Shown one piece after another: positions 1-12,908 of a stretch of 64,000 bases of DNA. The stretch comes from Rotaria sordida (taxonomy: Eukaryota > Rotifera > Eurotatoria > Philodinida > Philodinidae). The translations under genes and the position numbers were made by a program. The stretch lies in contig CAJNOL010000004.1 in the NCBI GenBank assembly GCA_905250125.1, positions 124,001 to 188,000 on the forward strand, given 5' to 3'. The first letter of the stretch is position 1; every line of letters begins with the position of its first letter. Under the pieces are notes generated by a model. It saw only the letters and a list, made by a program, of their open reading frames with translations. It ran no database searches and was not told where the DNA came from.

Positions 1-1
1 G

Positions 2-2911
2 GATTTATTGGTTGAATTAAATGCTTTACCAGATGAAATTCTTATGATTATTTTAAAAAAATTATTGAAGGTGGAAGTACTATATTCTTTAATAGGTGTT
101 AATAAACGACTTAATAAAATAGTACGTGATTCAATTTTTACAAATCGTTTGACATTGATGATATATTCCTCGGATGATTTCATCTATCCATTATCTGATC
201 CAATGCTTGATCGATTTTGTTTAAAAATTTTACCAGAAATTCATCATCAAATCAAATGGCTTAATCTTGAATCATCATCTATGAAACGTATAGTTCGTGC
301 TACAAATTATCCGAATTTATATGGATTTGGTTTATTTAATCTCAACGTAGAAACAACACTATCTCTTTTTACTGGTAAAAAGTTTTCTTCGATTCGTTCA
401 ATATTTAATTTATGAAAATTAAAATATAATTTATACAATTAAAATTAGATAATTAGACGTTTTCTTTTATCATAAAATCATTTTTCTAATTTATTAATAT
501 TTCTCTCAAGAGAATCACATGTACATTACAGATCTATAGAAAAGAATAAATACCAGAGATGTGCACTGCGCCCTAAAGATCGAGGTGAGAACAGCGCAAA
601 AGACAACATAAATCTTCAGGCAGTAGTGGAGGCAGCCATCACTTCAAAAGTGTTATTACTGAGCGGCGCGGTCACTCCGCGTCTCGTCAAATGAGAGGAA
701 AGAGCAATCGCTTCATGTTAACTAGAGATATTCTGTCGCCGATTTTTTTTTACAGATTTATTACATCAATGTTTCTAAATGCATATTACCTCTTTTGTTC
801 ACACTTACGTATGAACAACAACGTAACGTTAATATAGCCATAAAAGTATATATTATTTAACAAAACTTAACTAGACAAACATACAATTATGCGGCACTGA
901 TTTACATCTTAATTTGTTCTACACTTGAATTTGAGCAGATTCAAGTTCAAGATGAATTCAAATATTAAGCTCGTTTCGAGGAGATTCACTAAATTTTGAG
1001 ATAGATCGATTTTGATATCAGATTAATATTTAATGATACGAATTATTATTTACTTTATGCATTTAATTGATGAGTATCAAAACGAAGTAATAAAACTAAC
1101 GATATCTCATAAAGAATGAGCCTATTCACAATATAATCCCTTTTCTTCAGTTTTCAGAGTCTAAGTTTCATTTAATAAAGAATGTAGATGTGAATCAAGA
1201 GAAAAATCAGATCCACATCCGCACCTAAATCCACTTTAAAGGTGTGGCCTGTAACGTGCGTTATAAAACTAAGATGTTTCGATAGACAAAAACCATTAGT
1301 AGTAGAATTTCGAAAATGATATTTTACTCTCTCTTTATAATAAGTATGAAGTCGATGACACCGTGTTTATCTTTTTGATGAATCACAAAAAAGACACCGA
1401 TGTCGTCCAAAGATATTAAAATTGACTTGACTTTTCGATGTTCGATTTGAAGAAGTTTTAGCAGTTAAGATGGTCAAAGCTTGACCAGGCGGTAGTCATG
1501 CCAAAAGAGGGAAGGAACGAGCGCGGAACGACCATGCTATCGTCATCCCCTTCCCTAAGTAGGCGGTACACAACTCTGATAAATATATTAATTTGATGAT
1601 CAAAATAAAATCTTAGAAATATTTTTTTTTCATTTTTTTTTATTTCGGAGAATCTGTTTTCGATTCCACGTTAAGAAAACAAATTACATCAATTGCTATC
1701 GATGGTATTGTACACAAACAAAGTTCAATAAGACAAGCAATTATATTTATACAAATCTTTTTTTTATTCGACAATTTAAAATATTTAAATTTCGATTCAT
1801 CTGCACGTTGTTATTCATTCGAAATATCATTTTTCAATTCAATTCCAACTGTTTTCTCTTCAACTCTCTTAGAATTACACGTCACTTTGAAAACTTTCAA
1901 TGATTGCCTTTATTTACTTGATGGACGTTTCAATCGACTTCATACACTTCATGTTGATGTTTCTACGATTCACTGTTCAGATCTAACAATTAGTAATAAG
2001 GTAATTTGTTTTGATCAGTATTTAATTTATTCGAATGAATTCATTATATTATTTTCTAGGAAAAACTACCTAATTTAAAATGTTTTTCATTACATTGTAA
2101 TATGAATACGCATGATTATGATGAATTCATTGTACCACTTTTGCAACGAATGTCAAATTTAGAAAAACTCGATTTGTATCTGATAGTTTGTGGTAAACAA
2201 ATATTTGTTGATGGCAATGAGCTGAAAAAAAATATTATCAATCATATGTCACAATTAAATAAATTTTCGTTTAACATTCGTACTATTATTCATCTTCATA
2301 ATCAAATCAATTTACCATCAAATCAAGATATTCAACATACATTTAAAGATTTTCAAGATAATCAAATTATTTCTTGTGTTGATTATTTTCCAATGGCTGA
2401 AAAAGGTCAATGTCTTATTTATTCATATCCTTATAGGCTGAAACATTACGATAAAATAACAAATAATTTTTCTAATGGATTCTTTGAACATGTCAATGAA
2501 ATAACATTATTTGATGAACATCCTTTCGAACATGAATTTTTTCTTCGAATTGCTCAATCATTTCCATTTATAAAAAGTTTAACTTTATTCAATAACAAGC
2601 CGCAAACGAAGAAATTATCTAGCCGATCGAAGAAGAATAATCAAGATTTACCAATCATTAAATATCCTCATCTGGTTAAACTTAATCTTATTGAAGGTCA
2701 CAATGATTATATTGAACAATTTCTAATTGATTGGAAAATATCTTTAACGAATATTGTTCGTTTTTCTGTGTGTTATCGACCATTGAGAGAGGTAACACGA
2801 AATTTTACAAGAAATACAACACGAATCAACTGTACAAAACTAATTCCTTCATGTCTACATGGTGATAATTGTTTGCCTCAACATGTAAAAGACTATTTTC
2901 CTTGTTTATGA
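2..2911 (+). CDS. F-box protein with leucine-rich-like tail, 5' end outside window
   Basis: Exons 2-374, 1651-2000 and 2060-2911 join in frame (at least 524 residues); the start codon lies left of the window. The first visible residues carry an F-box (LNALPDEILMIILKKL), the SKP1-binding motif of SCF ubiquitin ligases. The long tail has repeated leucine-rich segments such as NLKYLNF and RMSNLEKLDLYL, probably substrate binding. The first intron is 1.28 kb: donor GTAAAA at 375, acceptor AG at 1649-1650, phase 1. Without that junction the gene looks broken, because the first exon reads into a stop at 413-415. The family is, to my knowledge, much expanded in bdelloid rotifers. Substrate unknown. 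F-box call is firm; the intron model rests on phase and on the continuity of the resumed protein (FDNLKYLNF). Confidence 0.8.
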
Positions 2912-3971
2912 ATATTTTAATTATTATCAATGATTATTAAAATAAAATTGACCTTTATATGAATGAAAATATTAAGATAGAGACAAAAGTTGTTTTATAT
3001 TCAATTGAAAAGAACTATATCTATGTACATGTGAGAATGATCACACATGATAATTGATGATTGATGGAAACATAATAAAAAAAAACATTGTTGTGTAGAA
3101 AAAAATGAATTGAGAAATCGAGTTAAAATAATTGAATCATATCTAAAGCAAACAATTGTAGATAACATTGCGTCTAGGATTTTATCATTATAGTTCTTCA
3201 GGCAACAACTATATAAACACTATATACTCATCTATTATCTACTCTGTCTTTATCTCCTATTATGAAAGTGTTCAAAATCTGTGGTTAGGTACTGCGTGAT
3301 GATATATAACTAATAATTCTGATAAAGATCATTTAATGCGATCTAGTAATTCAAGGAAGAATGGGTCTATGAGCTTTCTGATCGGCATTACATTTTGTTT
3401 TAGCTGGATGTTATTTAGAATGCTTTTCTATTATGGTTAAGATCCTAGCAATGTTTTTAGACTGCTTCACATATTGATCAATAACTTTCGCTTGCTATTA
3501 TACAGCGCGATGCTTAAACACATTGCATTGTCAAGCTTTATCGTCATTAATATTGGATGAACTTTTGAGTAAACGAAAATATTATATAGATTTACAAATA
3601 CTATTGATGCATTGTACTTTTGTTAAATGGTAGAGCATAGATATTTGCGGAGACTATCGCAGATGGTGAAAATGTCACTGCGTCTCAAGATCACAGCAGA
3701 GTGAAGTCTCGTATCTGTGACACAGGAAAGATTTGTGGGGCTCTATTAATCAAAACAAAAACCAATTAATATTAACACTTCAAAGTAATGACAAACCAGA
3801 AATGTGTCAAACAAGCCTTTTTCTGAGGCTCAAAGAAAAAACCAATGTTTTTTTTTGTAAATCGGATACATTCAGATGGACTGACTTCACGTTGGCACTT
3901 GCAATCAAGATTTATCGAGCTGTGTTTGTAGTTAAAATATCAGACAAAAAATATTTAAATTTAGGTATTTC
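2912..3971. other. Intergenic spacer, no gene seen
   Basis: About 1.06 kb after the F-box stop. The only ORF (3733-4011) has no family resemblance and runs into the outer end of the palindrome, so it is not called. Confidence 0.6.
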
Positions 3972-5013
3972 TTACTTACAATGGAACTGTTTGTCGTGTC
4001 AGTTGATTTGATTAGCTATATTGGGATCAAATTATCACCCTCAACGAGAAACTACCAAATTAAAAATATGAGCTGTCAATGGCGAGCTCGGATCGAGATA
4101 TTCAAATTTTAAGGCATTGAAAATTTAGATATATAGGGTGTTACATAACCTTTCCCTCTCCTCTACAACTTAAAGTATCAATGATATCACAAATGTATTT
4201 TATACCAAATTAAAGTGCATTAAAGACTGAATTTATTGGTACCAAATGGTAAATATTATGAAGACGTTTTAATGTCGAATTTAAGAGATTTTCAGAAATA
4301 TGATACTTTTTTGGTGTAGAAAAGTACGGTGTCAGTAATTCAAAAATGGAATAATGCATTTTTCCTGGATATTTTTACATAGTTCGATAGAGCTTGTCGA
4401 GCTGTACAAAAACTGCATATTTCAAAAATATTTTGAGTCATCTTTTTNNNNNNNNNNNNNNNNNNNNNNNNNNNNNNNNNNNNNNNNNNNNNNNNNNNNN
4501 NNNNNNNNNNNNNNNNNNNNNNNNNNNNNNNNNNNNNNNNNNNNNNNAGATTTTCTAAGTAGTTTTTTGATTTTTTCATCCCAAAAAGATGACTTAAAAT
4601 ATTTTTGAAATATGCAGTTATGTACAACTCGACGAGCTCTATCGAATCATGTAAAAATATCCAGGAAAAATGCTTTATTCCATTTTTGAATTACTGGCAC
4701 CATACTTTTCTACACCAAAAAAGTATCATATTTCTGAAAATCTCTTAAATTCGATATTAAAACGTCTTCATAATATTTACCATTTAGTACCAATAAATTC
4801 AGTCTTTAATGCGCTTTAAGTTGTAGAGGAGAAGGAAAGGTTATGTAACACCCTGTATATCTAAATTTTCAATACCTTAAAATTTGAATATCTCGATCCG
4901 AGCTCGCCATTGACAGCTCATATTTTTAATTTGGTAGTTTCTCGTTGAGGGTGATAATTTGATCCCAATATAGCTAATTAAATCAACTGACACGACAAAC
5001 AGTTCCATTGTTA
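3972..5013. repeat. Large imperfect inverted repeat flanking an assembly gap
   Basis: The left arm (about 3972-4447) reappears reverse-complemented at about 4576-5013. Matching blocks include the GTTTGTCGTGTCAGTTGATT block near 3988, the CGAGCTCGGATCGAGATATT block near 4085 and the ATATTTTTACAT block near 4368. The arms differ by scattered substitutions and small indels, so this is not a simple duplicated contig end. The unmatched centre consists of 4548-4575 plus the gap. It could be a fold-back transposon or a diverged palindromic junction. Confidence 0.85.
4448..4547. other. 100-N scaffold gap
   Basis: Exactly 100 N, the usual placeholder for a gap of unknown length. It sits at the centre of the inverted repeat, where assemblers commonly fail. 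Confidence 0.99.
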
Positions 5014-5435
5014 GTTAGTAGGACTGATAGTGATTACCATAAATTAAAAGAGAGAATTCCAAATAAATCAAAGAAAATAATTATTTTTGATTTATATAAA
5101 CTTTTGTAAATCTTGAAACCTAAGAAAAATACATTATATTTTTTCTTTAAATTATCTATTAACTAAATACAGTTGAGAACCATTTAATGCTCAATAAGTT
5201 TGAAAATATTCATCAAGTTATTTATTATTTAGATCATAACTTAAGATTGAATTCATATGACTATAAATTAATTTCTACAGCATCTTGCTTTTTTTTTCTG
5301 TTTTGCTTAATTTACTTTTATGATTATTTTTAATAGTTTATTCCAATAAAATATTTTAAAGAAAAGAAAAGTTTATAAAATACAACCAAAATTCAATGAA
5401 AAAAATCAACAAAAATGAAATTATACTGAAATAAA

Positions 5436-8400
5436 TTACTCTTCTTCTTCACTATTTATTGCATTCTCATGTAATAAAGTCATTTGTTTAAATTTTTCTT
5501 GTTCACGAATTTCACGTCGTTCTGTTGCGTGACATATTAAATCAATCATTAATTCTTTTTCAAGTTTAATAAAATCACTATGTTTACATATATCATGCAA
5601 ATATTCTGAACATAAATCATATATATAATCTAATAATAAATCAAATGTTGGTGACATATTTTTAATTTGACAATAAACTGTTATAATTAAATCATGATCT
5701 AAACGCAAACAACGACATATATGTTCTATAGCTGCATTTTTGGCTGTTAAAAAATTAATTTTATTTGAATATTTCATAGATTTCATAGCAATATCAAATG
5801 ATATTGTTTGATGATATGTACCAGTATAAATAAAATATAAAATTTCAATAAATGTTTCATAATCAATGTCCGTTAATTCAATTGGTTTTATTTGAAATTT
5901 TTCAATAAAACCATTTAATAATAGTGAACGAAAATATGCACTACGACAACATAAAATATTTCGATGAGCATTTATGATTTTATCATTAAAAATAAATTGT
6001 ACATCAGTATTTATATTATTAATAGCTTGTTCATATAATTTTATCATTGATTGAGATAATGATTTATGATTTAAACTTACATCAAATATATTTGAACCAA
6101 GAAGTTCTATAATAATAATAAAAAAAAGAAAAAACAAAATATTTTAAGAAAATTAATATATTGATTTTACTTATAGCTTGAATGCCTATCCGATCTGCAT
6201 ATCTTGGATCAAGAGTTATACGAATAGTATTCGATTGAATATGATATCGTCGTAACATTGGTTTGAAGATATTATGAGTTACTGATTGTTTCTCTGGAGA
6301 GCTTTTTCTTTGCCACATAGTCCACCATTTATCTTAATATACAAAAAACAAAGTTATTAATTATGAATAGAGATTATCTTCAAACTACAAACAACTAGGG
6401 ATATTCAGAGCGGGGATGAAGATCGAAGGTAGTATCCTGCACGGAAACGACTTTTCGCAACCGGATTCGAATAGTTAAACTTGGTCGTCAACATCTAGTG
6501 CATACTTTCATAGTCACAGTACGGTTGTCAAACTTTTATTTTATATGAAAAGGTATACTATTTAGTTTCTTCCCACAAACAGCAACCAAACAAGAGATTA
6601 CCTCAAATTCTACAAAAAAAAAGCAAGCAACTCAAGATTCACTTACCGTCTTCCTACTTCTAAAATTCGATCAATTTCGCTAATTATACATTTATTTGTT
6701 GCTGATGACACTGGGAAACGAATTCTTTTCGTAGAACAATATCGCTTTCCACTTCTGTGACCTGTTCTTAAGTACAATAAATTGCTTAATAATGATCAAA
6801 TCGGTTTTTACTTTCATTAACTGCCTAGTAGAGTCCAGGTATGAGATCATGTCCAGCACCAGAACCGATTTGAGGACGATGATCAAGCTTTTCTTTACTC
6901 ACTCACTGCCCCACTTCCAGTCAACTTTATCAGCAATTTCAAATTATCAGATAAATTATGTTTGATACTGAAATAATGTTGAATTCGTCTTAACATTCTT
7001 TGAAAATGAAATAAATAGCTGATCTCTTCTTTTTTTAACTTCCAGCTAGAAAAGTACTGATATCGATATGGTGTAATTATGTTATCAAAGACTCAGTACA
7101 ATTTCCAAAACGATCTTTATCTTTTCAGCTCTGATTACAGAAATGGAAAATAATTTCATCGGTGATTTAAAACAAAATTCTATATTTATCCATTTGGAAT
7201 ATAGTAAGGAAATAGAAGGCTTGAATTTTTTTTTCAATTAAAAAGTGTCTTACATCGAAAAAGTTGAGACAAACTTTTATGATTTATCTATCAATGAAAG
7301 ATAAGTATACATTGAGTATGTTAATTTGTTGTTCAATCATTTTTATACTTTTGGAGAACAAATTTAACTAAACTACAATGATAGCAAAGTTCAAAATTCT
7401 CGATCTTGATAGATTCTTATCAGAAATATTTTATTTAACACATTCAACCCGATGAGACCCACCGGTGGGACGCACTACATGGTGGCCCAAAAGTCTCTTT
7501 AGCACAGAAAAACTTGAATATCTATGCCATATTTTGACCAAAGGAGCTGATTCTTTTACCACTAATAAAGGAATATTCATAGTTCAGATCTATAAGAGAA
7601 ACGTTAACAAAAACTGATTTTGAAATATTACAACTGCCATGAATAAAGAATCGGAATCTTTGACGAATTATGAAAAAACAATATTCATATCGTCTCGAAT
7701 GTGTTAAGATAAATGAATTATCCATGAACTTAATTAAATTATAGATTATAAAAACTTTTCTATCCTTGCTTCGGATTCATCTTATATTCGTTTCATAATC
7801 TTAATTGTTGTACGTAGTAGAGGGTATCCCAAAAGTTCATCGTAAAAAAAAACTATGCTTTAATCGGTTTAAATGATTTATATTTGTTTTCAATATTATG
7901 ATAGTATGTTCCTTGAAGTTTTATTCTATATATTTTCTACTAAATTTCTGTGTTCACAGGCATTAAAATACAAATAATAGGTGACCCATAATAAACGAGT
8001 CAAAACATTTTCCTATTTTTAGGGTACCCATCAAAGATTTTCATTGTTCACTTTAAGTTTTATAAATTCTCTGTCGAATGAATCTGAAACAGAATCTTCA
8101 ATGTCTTAAAAAATGTCATAAGTAAAGAAGAAAACATTTTTACCCGTTTCTTATCGATCATTCGTCAGATTTTCTTCTTATATCCGAATTCAAGTTATTT
8201 ATCGTTATGAAGAAAAAAATACAAGTCGAATTTGGTATATCAACGTCAAACGCAGACCGTATTAGAGATACGTTTCAACTGTTTTGTGAAACCACTACAG
8301 TAGTAAATCGGAAAATTTATGAAAGATCGACAAAACTCATGATATTTGTGAAAATGAGGTTACTATCGAATTTTTCAGGATGTTACAATAGTTTGTTTCA

Positions 8401-10537
8401 TTGTACAAACAATAACACATTGAATATCATCCAATCAAGCTATGCAACTTATACATTGACCAATAACTTCATAAAAAATGTTAACAATCAAGAGAATTCA
8501 TTTTTTTTACTGACAAAGTCACTTTTCATTTAAATAGTTTATCGATAAATATTAAGTGAAAATAAACTTTCTTTTTTCGAAAATTGCATCTCTAAATTAT
8601 CTGCGAGAATAGCAATACAAAATCCCATTGAATTGTTTTCATAATTTTCTTATATGAATACATCTCATCATCAACAAATCATAAAATCTGAGACGATTTT
8701 TTTTAACATGCCTCATAAAATTCTCTAATATTTTTGCATTATTCACTGGACTTACACTCATTGGATTATTCTATATGGGATCATGTCAATGAGAACATTG
8801 ATTATCCAAATGTCAAAGAATTGATTTAAGTTATGTTCACCAAGTGATTGACTCTTTTATTCAAAGAGTTCATCCAGTTGAACAGCATAATCAAGATCGT
8901 ACTTTCCATGAATAATAATAATTTTTATATTATTTCACTTGGATTTTTGTTTTTCTCAAAATCATGAGATATTTGAACATCATACAGTGCTTCAATTTTA
9001 GTCTTATAAGAAAATCATTAAAACAATTCAATGAGATTTTTAATTGCTACTCTCGTGAAGAATTTATCTGTGTTGGGATATTTGCATAATATTCGATACT
9101 TAAGAGATATCCAACTTGTTTTTCACGGCGAACTTTCATAACACTCTGTATGGAACAAATTTTTTCGTGACTGTTTTATTTCATCACATGTCTATTTTTC
9201 TATCACTATTAATCAAATATTCGAACACAAAATGTAATCACTAATCTCATCTGAGATAATATAGATACTTTTGTAATCTATCTCATAGAGATAGAGTATA
9301 CTGAGGTAAGAAAAAGCCTAAAATGGTTCGAGTCCATGGCCTGCTATCGAAGAATTTTGACCTGAAAGTTTCAACGAAAACGAACATGCCTTTCTCGACG
9401 TAGGTAAAGTTAGCACCATATTCGAGTTTTTTGCGTTCTAATTCGCTTTTCGACTTGGGTTGACTCTGTACTTGGTTGGGTTATATGCAGAATTAAATTC
9501 TGGATCGAATGGTACCATTTTTAATCGAGATCATCGAGCAAAAAATTCATTTTTACACAAAATAACGACTTTTTTGAGGACTTTTCCAAAAGTATTTTGC
9601 GGCCGGATTCGTCCTCTAACTCGGGTTGACTCTACAAATGGTTGGGTTGAGTTCAGAATTCAATTCTGCGTCGAATGATACTAATTTTGACTAGGATTAT
9701 CGGGCAAAATAGACAAGTGAGGATGAACAAGGACCAGAAATTTTGACCTGGCATTGTTACTGTCATCTTTTTTTTTTTGCCCGATAACCCTAGTCGAAAT
9801 TAGTATCATTCGACGCAGAATTGAATTCTGAACTCAACCCAACTATTTGTAGAGCCAACACAAGTGAGAAAGCGAATCGTGACACAAAAAACTCGAATAT
9901 GGTGCTAACTTTACCTACGTCCTTTCTCGAGATATTCAACTTCCAAATAGACAGAATTGTGATGTCCTCCTATGGTAAATGAATGTCTCGAGAAAGATAT
10001 GTGCGTTTTTGTTGAAATTTTTAAAATCATCTAATGACTATTATATCTATCTATATGTAAAATCATATGTATATATATATTCTAAACGATTATTATTATT
10101 TTCTTACTTCGTTGAATTTCCAGTATTTCTAATTTTACAATACTTCCAGGATTAAGACTTTCATAAATATGTATTTCATTAATAAATACTGGTGTTTGAA
10201 ATGAAACAATCAAACATTCTTCTTGATTATTATTATTTAATATCCATCCATTTTCGATTTTTTCTTTTTCACCAAAATCAACATCAGTTGCTTGACATAA
10301 TTTTTCAACACCAATACCTCTTGTCACAGATTCATTCGATCGAGTTTTAAATGAACAAAATTCAATTAATTTAACCCATTGTTCCTGAGTAACAACAGTA
10401 TTCGAAATCTATTCATATGAAAAATAAATAAAAATTTCAAAAATAGTAATAATTTATTTACATACATTTTCATCATCTGAAGAATCATCTTGATCTTCAT
10501 ACACTGAAGACGAATCTGAATCATCTGAAGTTGACAT
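5436..10537 (-). CDS. Discoidin-like (FBXL4-type) + BTB/POZ domain protein
   Basis: Exons 10537-10466, 10408-10108, 6332-6171 and 6106-5436 give 401 residues; every junction keeps frame. The acidic Ser/Asp start (MSTSDDSDSSS) precedes a beta-rich segment (residues about 25-178). In it, FINEIHIYESLNPGSIVKL and, after the long intron, WWTMWQRKSS...IRITLD...GIQAIKLLG follow the order of the N-terminal discoidin-like region of FBXL4. From about residue 212 comes a BTB/POZ fold (VQFIFNDKIINAHRNIL, AYFRSLL, FIEILYFIYTG). BTB proteins commonly dimerise or act as CUL3 adaptors; the discoidin part would be the partner-binding module. The stop is preceded by an acidic EEEE tail. Intron 6333-10107 (3.8 kb) holds fold-back repeats and no other credible gene. 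Orthology is not resolved. Confidence 0.72.
8590..9070. repeat. Diverged fold-back repeat in the BTB gene intron
   Basis: The block at about 8606-8660 (CCCATTGAATTGTTTTCATA) recurs as a reverse complement at about 9000-9055 (AAAACAATTCAATGAGAT), flanked by matching GAGAATAGCAAT / ATTGCTACTCTC. The arms are short and diverged; boundaries are approximate. Confidence 0.55.
9366..10030. repeat. Fold-back element with internal direct repeat, intronic
   Basis: The left arm (9366-9705) and right arm (9778-10030) are reverse complements over several blocks: GTAGGTAAAGTTAGCACCAT (9401) against ATGGTGCTAACTTTACCTAC (9899), and TTCAGAATTCAATTCTGCG (9652) against CGCAGAATTGAATTCTGAA (9813). Within the left arm a ~65-bp unit (GTTGACTCT...GGTTGGGTT...GAATTAAATTCTG) occurs twice, near 9460 and 9627. 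There is no coding capacity; the small ORFs here are repeat artefacts. Confidence 0.8.
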
Positions 10538-11523
10538 TTTGATGTTTTTCTTTTTATTTTTATAAAATTTTAAATAAATTACGAAAATTAATATTTGAAA
10601 ATACAACGATGAATCATTCGAATGAAAGAAAAAAAATTGCAACCAATCTAAAAGTAATCTTTTTCGATAGTTGTCACTAATAAAATCCTTGAGAGTTCTT
10701 TCGTTCTGTTCATAATAGAAAAAACGGTCTGTCTGTTTGCTTTTCTTATCTTTGAAATATTTCATTAACCAGTCTATTTGATACACAATGAGCAAAAAAA
10801 CAAATGAAAATAAACAAAGTTGCGATGGTGACCTATGAATAAATTTACTGAAAAAACAAGAAAAAAACGATGTACTTATAAAATGACATCGTTTCTACTT
10901 TTTTTTACACGTCTTAAAGCTATTTCTTTTTTTTAACGTCAATTAAATTTGATTTGTTGTTTCATGGCAAGATTTTCCTCTCATTTGTTTAATTCAGTCG
11001 CCAATACAAAATAAAATATGATTTGAAAATTATATTTTATTCAAGGTAAATTTTTATTTATTTATTTTTAATGTAAAATTTATCGTCAGAAAATTGTAAC
11101 TGTTCGCTTTTTGTTTTATCTTAAGGATAAATATTTCTTAATAGCATGTAATTTTCATTTTTTTAAATCAGATTAACAATAATTTTTAATGAGATGCATT
11201 CCTAGTAGTATCATATAAGTAGATATACAAAAAATAACCGATAGATTAAAGAAACAATACTTAATCATTTTTTTATATATGTCTTCTGTTCATTCTTACA
11301 TATAAGATCGATCTTCAAATATATATGATTGATAGATGATAGTTTATATTTTATAAAGAGTAAAAAAATGAATAAGTAGAATTAATGTTTATTTTATTTT
11401 TTTGTTCTTTTATTCGAAATAAATATCTTTTTTGAACATTAATTCTCTTTTTTCTCTTTGCCAAATACTTATTTATATTGAAAGAAAAAAAATTAACATT
11501 TTCTTTTTTCTTTAATTTTAGAA

Positions 11524-12877
11524 ATGGAAGATCGAGATAGTAAAAAACCTTTTGTTATACCTAAAACTCATACATCAGATAAAGGTATGAAATAATATTT
11601 AAGAATAAAAAATAGAATATTTTTTTGTGTTTTGCCTTTAAAGATATTATCATATCTGAAAAATCTGATAGTCGTAATGTAATTGAATTATTTAATGATA
11701 TTAAATCATGTGCATTAGAAGTTCATTTTGATTTTCGACAAAATCAATGTAAATCTTGTGATACAATACGTAATCAAAAATTACAAAAATTATATAAGTA
11801 AAAAATAAAAAAAACTTTAAGATTTTCTTTTATAAAAAAAAACTTTTTTTTTTCCTAGTGAAAAACGAATTAAAATGAAAAAAGATCAAGATCCTATCGA
11901 ACGTTTAGGTTTTCATTTAATTGCCTATCGTGATGTTGCATTAAATGTTGCTAATAATGGTCTTCATTGTGAACAATTATCATTTACAATTGAAAAATAT
12001 CTTGGTAAATTAATATAATATATTTAGTATGATTATTATTAATTTTGATTTTTCTATTTTTCAAGGTAATCCTAAAGATGGTGTTCATTTATCAAGACGT
12101 CCCGATGTTCTTTTAACATCATCTGGTGCTCAAGGACTTTATCGATTTGGTTTACTTGTTTGTAAAGTAAAAAAAAAAACAATTTGAAAATAAAATGATT
12201 TAGTTAATGAAAAAAATAAAATAAAAAATTTTTAGATTCTTTTGGGAAAAGGTTATGCAACAATACCATCAGTGAATAATAATCAATTATCAGCACAATT
12301 ACATTATGATCATCATTTTTGTAAAATTCAATCGATAAATAAAGAACAACGTCATATTGATGATCTATTAGCAGATTCTTTCGTAAGTTTATTGTTTTTA
12401 AATAATCAAATTTATGAATTTTACTTTTTCTTAAGATTTTTTGTTATGAACATGAAAATCTTGAAACTGTTTCTCGTCCATCACAAATCTTACCCATTGC
12501 TATTCTATGGTATGATCTAACAGAAAAATTTTTACCTGAATTAATACCTACAAATATCATTAAAAATCTACCAAATCAAGAATCTCTACGTCGTAACGGA
12601 AATCTTAATAATAAAAAATTTGCATTAAAAAAGAAAACATCTAATCAATCAACTAAACCTATTACTTCATATTCAAATAAATCCATAGTATCTCCACCAA
12701 TATCTAATTCTATTAATCGAGAAGATTCTATTCAAGATACAACTATAAATGAAACAATACAAAATCCTACTTCAATTGAATCCTTAACATCATCAAAAAC
12801 AAAATATCCTAATCATTTTATGGTTCCATATAATCGTTTATATTCAAGTCCGTCTCTACTTACATCATCAAATACTG

Positions 12878-12908
<31 letters not shown>

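Noticed and set aside
375..1650. F-box gene broken by a 1.3-kb insertion
   Set aside because: A GT donor at 375 and AG at 1649-1650 join the two parts in phase with a continuous family-like protein (LFT-ESVFDSTL), so it is an intron.
7820..8035. Possible MITE with GGGTATCCC / GGGTACCC ends
   Set aside because: The supposed ends share only a few bases and the interior shows no inverted symmetry.
8207..8533. 108-codon plus-strand ORF
   Set aside because: Lies in a repeat-rich intron, has low-complexity composition and no recognisable domain or splice context.
9460..9678. 72-codon plus-strand ORF
   Set aside because: Entirely within the arm of a fold-back repeat; its internal similarity is the direct repeat.
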